A stretch of 64,000 nucleotides of DNA from Casuarina equisetifolia (taxonomy: Eukaryota > Streptophyta > Magnoliopsida > Fagales > Casuarinaceae). The notes under the pieces were generated by a model, which saw only the letters and a list, made by a program, of their open reading frames with translations, had not been told where the DNA came from and did no database searches. The DNA is taken from the NCBI GenBank assembly GCA_028551475.1, contig CM052358.1, positions 19,680,853-19,744,852 of the forward strand. Direction: 5' to 3'. This document shows, piece by piece, positions 14,346-26,900 of this stretch; position 1 is the first letter of the stretch, and the number at the start of each line of letters is the position of its first letter. The position numbers were made by a program, and so were the translations under genes.

Positions 14346-16881
14346 CCCCTCCTTCCATACATCCTATTTATGATCAATGATTCATTTCCTCTTAGAAGAA
14401 GAAGAAGAATAAAATACAAAAGCTCAGAAATATTCCCTAACATTACAACTTTTTCTGCTACTTTATTTTCCTTTCATTTTTACACCCCCAAGCAAAGGCT
14501 TTGGTTTGAGATGATATGGTTCGGACAAGCTAATAAGCAAGCACCACGGTGGTCTTCATGTACATCGCTTTATCGATAGTAAAGTAAAGATAAACTTTAT
14601 AATACATGTACTTTTTCTTGTTGATTGACAACTTAACAAGCTGCAGAATGCGAAGGGAACAGTAAAGGTGTGCTTGAGAATGATCCAATGTCGCTCCTAA
14701 TTATGTCGTTTCTTACCTTTTCTTATTTATACAAGACTTGGAAAAAGAACTCCGTGTCAAGTCCGATCATCTAACTTTTGGCTCAGCGACTCGCCTTTCA
14801 AACCAGGCCAAGTTGTGAAAGTGAACCCACGGAAAGGAATCAGCTTTTCGATTATGTACATGGAAACGACCATACAAAGTTAGGTATCGTAGAACCCACT
14901 TACGCGGATTATGACTTTACTATCTACAACTTTTGTCCTCCGTTTGCTGTCCTTGGCCGTATTAGAATATGCAGTGAAGCTTACCGAGTTCTTCATTGAC
15001 ATTGTCTTTTATGTTCGGTTTCCTCTTTTCTTTTGCGTTTTTGTTTTTGGTGGGCGTTTCACGGTCGATGATGTGATATACAGTACATGACATCCATCAA
15101 AGATAGAGGCGGCTCTGATGAAGAACAGTAGAGGAATCTAGTCACAGAATGCCTATAAAACTGGAAGGAAAAGGGTGAAGTGACAATGAAGAAATTAATT
15201 AAGAATATTATGCCTCCTAAATTTGTAACTACCCTTTAACTTGTATTATTTTTACCTCACACATCTTAGGGAGGAGAGTGTCCAACCTTTGACCTGTTGG
15301 ACTAACAGGTTGGGGATACCCTTAACTTACCACCACTAAACAAAGAGAAAATCGACTAAAATTTCCAATATCAAACTAGGAGAATTTAATTACTTGACTA
15401 ATCATATCCTGAGCTTAAAAATCAAATGGCTTTATCGTTTTTAAGAAGAAAATTCAAATTGCAGGCTTTAAAAGATCAAAGATTTTAGGTTATTACAGGC
15501 TTCATGAGAAACTTCCCGAGGAAAAGTGTGTGGGAGGTGAGAATTTCAGGCTAAAGCAGCTACAGTAAGTCCATTGACATCAGTATTACATACTCACTGG
15601 GTAAATTTGACGTCACATGGAAGAACTCTCAAAGTCTTTATTCTGCCGAAGTTTCGTCAGCTTCCTGGTGTGCTGTTTTACGTTTGTTTCTTTGGAGTCC
15701 GCTGGGTCATGAGATCAGTGTAGGAGAATTGTTCTTCTTTTTGCCGTAATTGTGGAATTTGAAATTTGTGGGTAGTTTCTTTAGAAATTGACTTGACTAT
15801 ATAAATCCTGTAAGCGTCCACTTAGAAATCATTACAAGATTTTTAGATGTAATGATGCCCACAATTCCAGATGCCCGCCGTGGTCCCGTGGCGAGACTGG
15901 AGAGTTTCCTGGCAAATGAACCGAAGTGCTTTTCTCGGCGGCCATCTTCTTGTATGGACTAACTGATGTAATTACGTGTACTAATAGCATCCCATAGAAT
16001 TTACTGGATTCTTTTTACATAAGACCCTTCGTTTTAATTGTCTTAAACTTTATAATTACGAGATTATATACAAAATTTATGGTTACGAACTTATAATAAA
16101 CTGCAAAAAGTTGCTGTCTGTTGTCTAAGATTTCTCTATGTGCATGATTAAACTAGTTGAAGAAAGGGTGTTGTTTAACTTGATCCTAAGGTATGGGCTA
16201 AATTCTCAAAGACTTCAATCAAAATACTTTTGTCGATACCGATTGGACAAATTGAGCAGGCTTAATATTATGCGTTGATCACGTAAAGTTGAGTTTTTTT
16301 TTTCAAAAAAAAAAAAACCCTCACTTCTAATAATCCAATCGACCATATGTTGGCTCAATGGTAAACTAATAGTGTCTAGGAATAAGAGATTTTAAGTTTG
16401 ACACTTAAGTGTATAAGTTAAATGCATGTATATTAAGAAAAAGTAATTTTAACAAAAAATCTACATTTTCCAATGCAAGCCAACCCAAGTTCTTAGGTTT
16501 TTAAATTTGTCCACTCAATAAGAGAAGGAGTTTTTGGACTATAAATCCATCCTAGGTTAGAACTTATAAGTAGATAGTTTAGAAGCCTGATCTTAACTTG
16601 ACTCAACCTTGATTAAGAAGAAACAGGATACATAACACTAAAACAAACTTCATAGCCATACAATTGGTTTATTCTCTCTCTTTTTGTTTTATGAAAGGTT
16701 AGATTCTTAGATCTAAACTCAAGTTTCTCTCTATCAGATTAGGGTTATGAAACGTTTCTTAGTTAGATGATGATAACAATGCCAAACGTTTCCACCCAAG
16801 ACCTTGTCGTCCAAATCAGGCCATAGGCAGTGGTCCATCAGATAAGGTGATGACACCTGCCCTTGACATCTAAGGGTATGT

Positions 16882-16912
16882 CACACATTCACATTCACAT
16901 TCACATTCACAG
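16882..16912. repeat. Hexanucleotide microsatellite (ACATTC)n
   Basis: Four to five perfect units of ACATTC run without interruption and end in ACAGGG. Confidence 0.9.
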
Positions 16913-17773
16913 GGTTTTGGCATTAACTTGAAGTGTTAATGTGCTCTTGAGTCAGAAAAATATTCAAATCCTAACCTTCAAGTCAGAAGTCGGAAATGGT
17001 ATGTTTCCAATCAAATCAAGACTGGTGTCTATCGTGGATTCAACTCTAACTAGTCCGACCCATTATTTTTCTACAACGAAGATGGAAAAATTCAAATAGT
17101 CTTAGTTATTTTTATACTTAAACGATATAGAAAGTTCTTATAGTAGTGTGGCCGTACAACAAAGCAATATCATACATTTTTTGCTCTAATTAAGCTCTCC
17201 GCAAATGAAGGAAAAGATAAAGGTTGAGGTTGACAAGTAAAGGGGAGTTGTACGTGGTAGAAATTCCAAAAGATTATAGGTCAAATATTCAATCGATTAG
17301 TCTTTAAACCTTGATCGATCATCATTTCCTTATCCTTAAAGTCCTTGATTAAATCCTCTTAGAAAATAGAACCCAAGAAGAGAAAAATTAAAGGAAAAAT
17401 CAACCATTAAAGGTTGGTGATTCTCGCGTCAACCACACTTGGTAGACCCGGCCAACGGTACCCACATATTATTGCACTCAATGGATTACATAGTCAAAGT
17501 GATGAACCACCTGTCGAAAGAAAGAGAGCACTTCATCACTATAATCATGCATTTTAAGAACATAAGAGGGCATACCTCTAGATTTTATTAGTTCGGATTC
17601 AATATAATGACCAAAATTCCCAAAGTGGGACCTCAAACTTCATACCTCCTGCCGTATGCTATTCTTGATTCTTGAGGCATGTACTAATTAGGGTTCCTAC
17701 AGAAATAGGGTTTATGGTATCATTGATCTTGCATCCCTTCTAGAGAGCATACCACGTAATAGTGTCTTACCAA

Positions 17774-18015
17774 GGACAAACTCTGATGTACCTAGTAAAC
17801 GATAAGAAACATTCAAATGATCAAGGTTTGGAGGATATGATTCTTCCAATTAGAAAGGACAAACTATGATGTACCTAGTAAACAAGAAGAAACATTCATA
17901 ATGACCAAAATTTAGAGGATGTGATTCTTCTAATTACAAAGGACAAATTTTGATGTACCTAGAAAATGAAAAGAAACCTTTAAGATGAAAAAGACTTGGA
18001 GGATATGCGACGTTC
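17774..18015. repeat. Three-copy minisatellite, period 83-84 bp
   Basis: Units begin at 17774, 17857 and 17941 with GGACAAA, followed in each by TGATGTACCTAG and AAGAAAC, and end with GAGGATATG or GAGGATGTG. The third unit is shortest and most diverged. No coding sense was found in any frame. Confidence 0.85.
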
Positions 18016-18603
18016 TCCTATATAATGCAATGCCCTTTGTCTCCTTAAGCAAAAGCAGTAGTAAGGGGTCACATAGAATTCCATTTATCAGAATGTCCAT
18101 CCTCATAAAAATCAACTGGATCAAAGTGTTATGATCCTATATGGGAAAAACTCCAATGATATTTTAATATTTCCAGGTCTTTTGGCAAAATGGTAATGAA
18201 ACAACAACACAAAGAGTTCTCACGGAATGATTTTGTTCAGTTTCTAACCAATAGCAAACATGCTTTGTTCCGTTCTACATACTTCCATTATTTGTCTCCA
18301 CCCACATTGATCAGGGTCTATCCTTCAAAGTTTCGGTTAAAAGGGATATTATATCCCTTAATGGGTCAATCCCCGCTCGAAGAAATGAGTGGCTGATTAA
18401 CATTGTCAAAAACTTGTACTGGAGTTGCAAGACAAACTGCACACATTCCGGGCTTTGTTTGGTCAAGCAGAATTTGGCGTTAAAACGACCTCTGGGCTGC
18501 CGAATTGACCCTGACCCTGACCCAGTCTCCATCCTCCCTCAAATACGGCAGTTTTGGGGCGTTGGGATTCTGATGCTAAAATACCAAACGGTGGAGTAAA
18601 ATT

Positions 18604-19020
18604 TCAACAGCAGGCTTGAAAATTGGAATGTGTTGTCGCGTTAGAGTTAGTACATCGCCACTTTCTCTTTGACGTTTGATCAAGAAACGGTCTTTCTCCA
18701 GAATGAACTTGTTCTAAAGCTTTCATCATTACATGACAGAAACAATACTCTGCAACAACCGAGGTTGGAGGAAATTTTATCTCCTGGTAAATAATTAGGA
18801 GTTGGGACACCTGACTTGACTGGACCACTCGTCCTTTTACTTTCCTTGTTCTTGACAAGATGACCAGGTGAAAAACCTCATCACTATTACCCCGATTGAA
18901 AAGCAAATCCTTTTTATATAACAACCCAGAAGCTGTGACGAGTAAATTTAAGAAACCTATAACCCAAATAGTCCATACAAATCTTTTGACAGAACAAATG
19001 AAGTATATAACAACCTTCAC
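18604..19020 (-). other. Unassigned 138-codon open frame
   Basis: This is the longest unassigned open frame between the WIP and BASS4 genes. The predicted peptide starts with about 40 hydrophobic residues (a possible signal anchor) and ends in a basic, Cys- and Asn-containing tail. I do not recognise it. Codon use looks unremarkable and both strands are similarly open, so a chance frame is quite likely. Confidence 0.15.
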
Positions 19021-19384
19021 TATTATTTTTTCTCCCTATGCAAACGCGTACGGTCACATGCAAAGAACACAGCAGGGAAGAAAGAGGAGAAGAACGCGGA
19101 CAGTTACTGCAGAAGAGGGAGGAAAGAGACCCTGAAAGGTTTTTTCTTTGGTTCAATCATTTGGGAGTAGGCCGGCAGCCTCTGTGGATGTCACCGACAC
19201 TTGTAAAAGATGGGTTTGAGCCGTGATCATCGGTTTCAAGAATCAAGTAAAAGCAATGGAAAAGGGACTCCTTTTTCATGACAAATAAAAAAATGACTGT
19301 TTTTCTTCCCCTTTTTTTATGCAGTAGTGGGAAAAAGACAGCTTTGATTCTTTCTTCAACTTCTCTGAGCAGGCTTCCAAGTAG

Positions 19385-19520
19385 AAAGAAGAACCTCCTA
19401 ACTTTTTGAATCAAACCTTGCAGCACTACTATGCAATACACGCTTTGATCAAATGAAAGAAGGACCTCTTAGCTTGTTGGATCAAGCTTTGCCTTACAAC
19501 TATGTGATACACGTTTTCAT
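19385..19520. repeat. Tandem duplication, period about 70 bp
   Basis: Copy one starts with AAAGAAGAACCTCC at 19385 and copy two with GAAAGAAGGACCTC at 19455. Each is followed by GATCAA-like, GCACTACTATG or ACAACTATGTG, and ATACACG blocks. The copies are moderately diverged. Confidence 0.75.
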
Positions 19521-19814
19521 AAATTTGAAACATGAAAAGAAAAAGAAAATACTTAAACTCAACTAATGCAAATTTAACATTAGCTAAATACGAGGCTTTA
19601 TCATATGAGAGGTCAAGATTTATCTCCCATTTTACAATAGATCTCATAAATCTCCTCACCCTCAGCCTCAATTCAAAGGAAAAAAAAAAGACTTAAAAAG
19701 TATTTAAACTCAACTTATTACTTTATTTTCTTATTTAAAGTTTCAATTGATAAAGAAATAATAAAAATTAAATTTAAAAATTATCCTTTCATAAAACTTC
19801 TGTTTGTTTGCCTC

Positions 19815-19910
19815 AATGGGCTGACAGATCGAGTCAAGGAAGCAATTTCCAGTAAAAGGAGGCCCAATCTTGGGGCTAGAATATTGGGCTTATTTCGCCA
19901 CGGCCCACAC
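19815..19910. promoter_or_regulatory. Cluster of GGCCCA/TGGGCT motifs upstream of BASS4
   Basis: Within about 95 bases there are four copies of the site II type core: TGGGCTGA, AGGCCCAAT, TTGGGCTT and CGGCCCAC. Such clusters are known TCP-factor targets in promoters of plant housekeeping and organelle-protein genes. Here they lie about 1 kb upstream of the BASS4 start codon, so the link to that gene is an inference. A long 5' untranslated region or an upstream transcription start would be needed. Confidence 0.4.
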
Positions 19911-20140
19911 AGTCAAGTGAGGAAAATCCAAATTCTTAAAAATTTAGATAAATTTTCAGAGGAGCTAATTACAATATGACCTCATAATTAAAGAGAACAC
20001 AGCTTAATTACTCCCAAAAAAGGAATCCGTAGCTTAATATGGGAATTTGGGTACAATTATCACATGATTTTATGATTATATAAACTTTATTAGTTTTGAA
20101 TGATACATATCAAAAGGTCCAAAGATTTAATTTAAAAGTT

Positions 20141-20385
20141 AACTCATAAGTTAAAATATTTTTTTTTATTATTATTATTTAAACTTCACCCTAAGAATCT
20201 TCTCTTTTAGTATAACACTTTTGTTTTACATATACTTTTCAATACACCAAACATTAAAGTCTTTTTTTAACAACTAATTCATAAGTTGGAATGTCACTTT
20301 TTCATTTAAACTTCACTTTTAGAATTTTCTCTTACAATATGAAACTCTCGTCTTATATATACTCTTCAATACATCAAACAGTAGT
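20141..20385. repeat. Tandem duplication, period about 130 bp
   Basis: Two AT-rich copies share CTCATAAGTT or TTCATAAGTT, then ATTTAAACTTCAC, TCTTCTCTTTTAG or TTTTCTCTTACA, and CTTTTCAATACACCAAACA or CTCTTCAATACATCAAACA. They look like a fragment of a dispersed repeat that was tandemly duplicated. No coding sense was found. Confidence 0.7.
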
Positions 20386-20900
20386 GGGATCAAAATTGTA
20401 TAAGGTGAAATAAATTAAATCTGAACTTTGATATTATCTTGAAGACCTAGGCTCATAGGGCAATGTATAAATGTCAATCTTTCCAATGTAAGACTAAATG
20501 TTCAATAAGTAAAGGCCAAGAGGCTCACTATAGCTTAAAACCTTATCACTTTTACCAATCTATTAATGTTTGATTACTCATAATTAAGCTACTCAAATTT
20601 GCTTGATTTAAAGTAATCGGAAAAAAAAATTTCCTTTTGTTTAATTCTTGTTAATCGTTTACAAATCTTATCTCCGTATGTTGTCTCCACCGTCCATTCA
20701 ATTAAACTAATGTGTAAAAATTTTCTGGAGGCCGAGCCATGAGGAGGACTGATGGGGTATCAGGGGTCTCCAAGATAAGCCCTGAAAAAGGGACCATACA
20801 CGTTCAAACCTTTGCTTACACGTGAACCGCGAGTCCCATGTCGGGAAGTTCCACAATAATTGGAGAGACTGAAACATAAGAAAGTCTCTGCCTTGTGAAG

Positions 20901-23900
20901 ATGAAGCCTTTCAGCCGCTACATTCAGATTGAGATGAAACCAGCAGGTAAAACCACACCAGGTTGCAGACCGCCATTGTTGTCGGCGTGTGTTCCTCGTC
21001 ATAACCCATGTTCTCCGGCAAACAATGCTCTATTCTCCGGTTTATCTCCCCTTTTACGGCTTAAAGCCAGGCCGTTTTCGTTGACCATACGTGCCACTGG
21101 GGACAGTAATCAGGTCATCTTCTTGAATTCTCCTATCACAGAGTTTCTTATTGCTCTTTTACTTTTTACTTTCAGTAATAACTAGAGAAGACGTTTAGAG
21201 GTTCCAAAATCTGCGGTAAGTACAAGTTATTTCTTTATTTGTGTGGTGGGTCTTTGAAGCTTAAAACTATTTTGAAGCTTTCGGTGCTAAAACCACGTTA
21301 TAAGTGATAGAAAATGATCTTTTGATTTAATGTTAAATTATTAAATAATAGAATCTTGCACTAAAGAGAAAAATTGTTATCATCCTGATACGGAACAACT
21401 GGATTTTCGGGCGAGGTGGGATGTTCTTGGTCGTGTATGGTGGAGTTTGGATAGAATGAGAATGGAATTTAGACTTCATGGGTTGAATATGGATATGTAA
21501 TCCCTAGGAAATCAGGTGGGGACAAGAGGAGGGTACAAAACACAGTGATTAAGTAAAACAAGTCCAAGTTCATCCTCCCCTGTGTCCAATGGGTATACGG
21601 ATTGAGGGCTTACATCATGCCAATGTTATGATAACGTCACAATTTACATCAGGTCCACATCTGCCATTTATTTATAATCGAATTAAATACCTTAACTTCT
21701 AACTAATTTAACTTATTTATAATTAAATACAAAAATAAGTACTTAAATCCCAACTAAATAAGTTTTGGATGGTGATAAAAGTACTAATAAAATAATCTCT
21801 ATCTTTAATGAAATCTTTTAAAGAAAAATAAATCTAACTCTTTTACATAAAACATATGTAAAAGTTCTTTGAAGGTTAACTCCTTCACTTTGTAAGCTTC
21901 CTAGTATAAACTCACTTTTGTGAAAGGTTTAGGTCTATTTTTTCTCTAAAGACTTCATTGAGGAGAGAAGTTATCCAAGTCCAAACTTATAAAATACATT
22001 ATAAGTATATTTTTTTTATAATATGTGACTTTATTATCTAATATTCCTTTATAATCTAAGTTTGAATTTTTACTATCAAATAATTAATTCATTCATAGGA
22101 TTGAGTTAAGACACATAAAGAATCCTGACCAATAGTCGGACCGATCATGATTCAAGTCTCCTTCCTCTTCCTAGGGTCTGGGAAAAAAAAAAAAGGGGGG
22201 CCCTACCCTCCTAAAATCACTTGGACTGAAGTCATCTGGGTTGTTAATGGCCGCGTTGAGTGCACCTGAAACCATTTCCTGCGCCGAGGAGGGGGACTGT
22301 CAGTCTCCTGAGTTGACGAGCTTTCGCATGCGCGTATGCACTGACGAGCTTTTCTTCCATCAGTTCAGCTCATGGTCCATGCCCATATTATTCTGACCCA
22401 TGCGCAGATCCAACAGAGACAACGGGCTCTGACTGTTCATTCAAACAAAAGATGTAATAACTCGACGTTTCTCCAATAATGGCCCGTACCAACTTGCCAA
22501 AATCATTGAAGCTATATATATTCACTTGAAAAGGTTAGAAAGGTATAATCTTTAGATAATATTTAGATATAAAGTTATTCGTCCCTCTTTGTACTTTTAC
22601 TAGTTTTTGGATTGATTCTGAATATAATTACACAATATGGAGTCAAGTTAATTATTCACGGCTCTTATTCAACTTTAAACCTTTTACACGTCTAGGCTTA
22701 GACTTATAACTTCGTTGATTCTTTATCTACTTCTTACGAGCTTGATTTCGTTTGCTAGATAACAGAACTTCATGTTCATTTTTACCATTATCGTTGTTTG
22801 CTTTGACCTGGCTATCTCATACGAACTTCAAAGGTTCTACTTTACTTCCTAGTGAGAATACCACGGCTTTTTGCAAAGCAAGAGCCTATTTTGTTGGCTT
22901 CTTGTCTGCAGTATATTACCTTATGTGAGTTACATTCGCCTGCAACACTTGCCCTCCAAATAGAAGCCTAAACAAAATCGAAGACTCACATACTGTATGA
23001 ACCAGTAAACTTGACGAGTTGCAAATCTCAGGAAAGCTTATGACAAAATGTCTTTGACGTATCATTTTCTTTTTCAAATGACTTGGTACAGACATCCCAT
23101 CCTGTTACAAGTGACATATTAGCTGATCATCTGTCTTATAGGGCAAGCAACTATAGATATATTACATGGCAATCATAAAGGCTGCTCCACTGTACTGATC
23201 TCATCCCAGGAATCCAGATACATAAACTAAGTTGAAGAGGAAACATCCATCCTTAACCGGATCAATGTTGAAACTGAATTGTATGTTACATAAATATGGT
23301 TGAGGCTTTATCGCCTTGTTGCATGATGCCAACATCTTTTCTGAATTGTGTTTATGTTCATCTAATAGATTGAAATCTTTAAGTTCTTAAGAATAATCTT
23401 TTTATTTTATTTTATTTTATTTTATGATACAGCATGAAATGCTTGACTGAAGTGAAAAAGAATAACATGTTTTACAGGGCAACTCTGATGGGCTTCATCA
23501 CAAAAAAACTTTGAGATCAGCATACGTGTCAACCGTGACAAAAGCAATCTTGAATTTCACGTCGAGTAACTTTCTTCCTATAGGTAATATTGATCATTTT
23601 TGACGGACAAGCTTTCTTATATATTCCTTATTAACGTTGTCAATTCGAAGGTGATTTTTTATGTGGTTTCTCGGCTTGAAGATGGCTTGAATTTTATATG
23701 ATCAGCATGGTAGTTGATTCATGAGTTTTGATGTTTGCCAATCACAATTTGCTTGATTGAAGATACTTCTACTGATAATCTCGACAGGAGCGTTCAAACC
23801 CCCTCAAGAGACATTGGTTCCTTTTCTAAAAAATCTTTCTTTCTAATAACTCTAATTGTAGCTCTAATCAGTGCGGTAGCTTTGGGAATTGCAAATCCAA

Positions 23901-26900
23901 CTCCTGGCTGTGTTGCACACAAATTGTCATTGTCAAAATTTAGTACTTCCGGAATTTTCTTTATCTCAGGTGGAGTTCTATTCATTGTAAATGTAAGCTT
24001 TGATGTCTTTTTGTCAGCTTTTCCTGAACTACGTTTGAATCTTTTAGGGCTGAAGTTACGAGGTAAGGAGTTTCGAGCTGTTGCTGAAGCCTGGCCAGCA
24101 GCAATATTTGGGCAAGTATGACCTTCAATTTTGTTTATGTCGTCTGTATGTTGAACTTCTCTCCTTCGATCGTTATCTTGTCTTTTGAGTGATATGTAGG
24201 ATTGAATGACAGGTCCATTTCCTTCTCTTATAAAGTTACTGGTCAAGAAAGGGAAATTTATGCCAATTTAACCTTTCAAAGTAATCTTAATATGATCTAA
24301 AGAATGTGAGAAGCTTCTTCTCTTGGGAGTTTCTGCTCATCTTTCCCTCTCCTAGAACCTTGATTTTTCTACTCTTTCTAAAATGTTTGCGTAGCACTTC
24401 TTAAAAAGACTCCCAAATTTCATTTTGTACCCATTATAAACAGTAAGGTTATCAAATGCATTGCTCTGAAATTTTCCGCAGGTTCTGCAGATCTTCTATA
24501 GTTCAGGATTATCTTGTCAAAACTTTGTGCATGCTCTACTCAGTTGATCACTTTTACCAACAACACCAACCCCTTCCCCATTTGAAAAAAAGAAAAAGAC
24601 TCCCATACATTCTCCTACCGTATTATAGCAAATGTTGATATCTTGGTGCATTTATATTTTTAGTAGAGACTGAATGGTTATAGATATGCAAGTTCCATAT
24701 CACCTCTCAGTGCTTTGTTGATGGTGAACTAAGCGTTTTAGTTGATTATCCAGGCTTCTATTCTTTTGCTCAGCCCCTTCTTCTCCAGACTGATTTTGCA
24801 AGTTCCTCTCGCCCCTCACGACTTCGTAACAGGCATGCTGCCCGACACAAAAGCTGCAGCTTCTTTGTTGTGTGTGAAACTGTTCAATGAAACAATAGAA
24901 TTATGAATTAATTCAATATCATGAAAATTTTATTTATGATTTTGTATTTTGGAGAAAGTCACTGATTTGGATGATTCTTGAAAACAGGATTGGCCATTTT
25001 TAGTTGTATGCCAACAACGTTATCAAGTGGAGTCGCATTGACACAAGTACTCCATGAATTTCTTTCCCTTCCCTTTTTCTTCACTATCCATTAGTGCTTT
25101 CAGCAAGTACTATGCTAAGTGCTCAAGAAGGGTAAACGTGGCATAACTGCAGCTTGCTGGTGGGAACTCTTCACTTGCGCTTGCAATGACAGTGGTTTCC
25201 AATTTATTAGGCATAGTAACTGTAAGTTAAAGATATTAGCACCTGCTAATTTTTTTCACCTAGTTACTACTAATTCAAGAAAGCATTACATGGTAGAAGA
25301 GTGAACACTTAGTTTTTATCATGCATTTCATGCATTGGCTTCAAGGCTGTATTCTCTTTTTATAGACTAGATTATGGTTTACTGAGCCACTGCAATGGCT
25401 AAATGTCAGTTCAATAACGATTTTGGTAATCTTCTCATAAGCTTTTGCACAAATGATGAGTGTACTGATTTCTTACCAGATAGCATTACCTTATGGTCTT
25501 TATACTCGGAGATCTAAAATGATATTCCGTCTCAGAAACTCCCAGTGTAAATTGCAGTTTAGTTTTTAGGCCAAAAGGGAAGTTTTATGCGTTGTTCTCA
25601 TATGTTGGCTAGTAGACTAGTGCTTTCATCTATTCACCTAGTTAGTGGTTCACTTGCTTCCTTCTTTTCTTTTCTGTATGACAATACTTTTCTTAAGTTG
25701 GTGACAAATTAGTCTCCAGGAGAGTACTGGCTTAATGTTTCCTAAAACAACATATGTAAAGAGAGAAATTTTGAAATTTCCAGATGTTAAGCCAGCTCAC
25801 AATGCTCAGAATTGCTTCTTGGTTATTTCTTCGTAACATATGTTTTCCAGGAAATGCTTGTTTGTTTGATTTATAAATACTCTATTTAGGTTCATGGACC
25901 TCAAAGACATTATATAGACATGTATTAACAACACTCACATTGATTATGTACAAGTTGAAACTAAGTTATTAAATGATTTTAGAGAGCTAGCAGTGACTAG
26001 TCTTTTTGGGGTATGCCGGAAAGTGTGATAAACGCTTTTGATAGATTGTATTAAATTTATCACTACTGGCGGAGATGTGACAGGAGAAAGTTTTTCACCC
26101 CTTCTTTCTTTACATTTTTCAAGTTTATTTTTTATTCTATTATAGTTTACTTTTGGTTTGAAGCTTGTATTGTGCAAGCAAACCTTTTCCCTCCTTGTAG
26201 GAGAAGGTTAATCATCTTTTTTGTGTTTCTATTATCATGCCACCAGATGTATGTCTATTCACATTCGTTAACCTTCTAAACAGTCGAATATTTTGCCAAT
26301 GATTCATTGTTAATGTAATAGAATTGTTGTAATATTATATAAGAGAGTTTACCATGAATTTGTCCATCCACATTTCTTATCGCAATCAATGCTGTCTTGA
26401 TGTTAATCCTCTGAGCATCATTTGGTTGCCAATATCTCAGGCAGATTTCTATGTTTCAAATGGATAAAAATGCAGTAGCAGCTATTCTTCACTCATTGAT
26501 TTTCCCAGCAAGAAGATTGCATGTGTTCTTAGCTGAACTTCCCTGAAGTCTGAATGTGCAGACTACGTTTCATTCAAGCCTAAATGGGAATTGCTTAAGT
26601 AGATATGCAGCAGTCTCTTTAATTTTTCTTTTCATAAGACTATTGGGTGTTGTTTCTGTCTTTTTCCTGAAATGGTGTGGTAATTTTATCTGCTAATGCA
26701 GGTGCCATCGTGGATCTCACAGTTTTGGGGTGATGGTTACGGTGTAACCATTCCAACAAGGGAGCTATTCTGGAGTCTAATCTTTACCCTTCTGATTCCT
26801 TTAGCTTTGGGAAAGGTTCCTTTCTAGCCTTTCTTTCAAGCAATTTAAATGAAGTATCCTGATACACGTCCTTTGAATTTTCCAGTGAGGCTGTTAACAT

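Larger units (their letters stand above)
10389..19800. other. Intergenic DNA between WIP and BASS4
   Basis: No confident gene was found. The interval holds the degenerate tandem repeats listed separately, a few gene-like short frames (see findings) and long AT-rich stretches. On the minus strand just upstream of the WIP start there are AT-rich TATA-like words (CCATATAAG at about 10456-10464), but none is decisive. The longest frame, 18604-19020 minus, is described separately. Confidence 0.5.

Noticed and set aside
14778-14999. 73-codon frame starting MAQRLAFQTRPS
   Set aside because: It looks somewhat protein-like but has no recognised family, no splice context and no support beyond openness.
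16882-16912. ACATTC array as a possible CRISPR-like or telomeric repeat
   Set aside because: It is a plain hexanucleotide microsatellite with no spacers and does not match the plant telomere unit.
23794-24246. 150-codon minus-strand frame
   Set aside because: It lies opposite BASS4 exons 3 and 4 and reads as a shadow.
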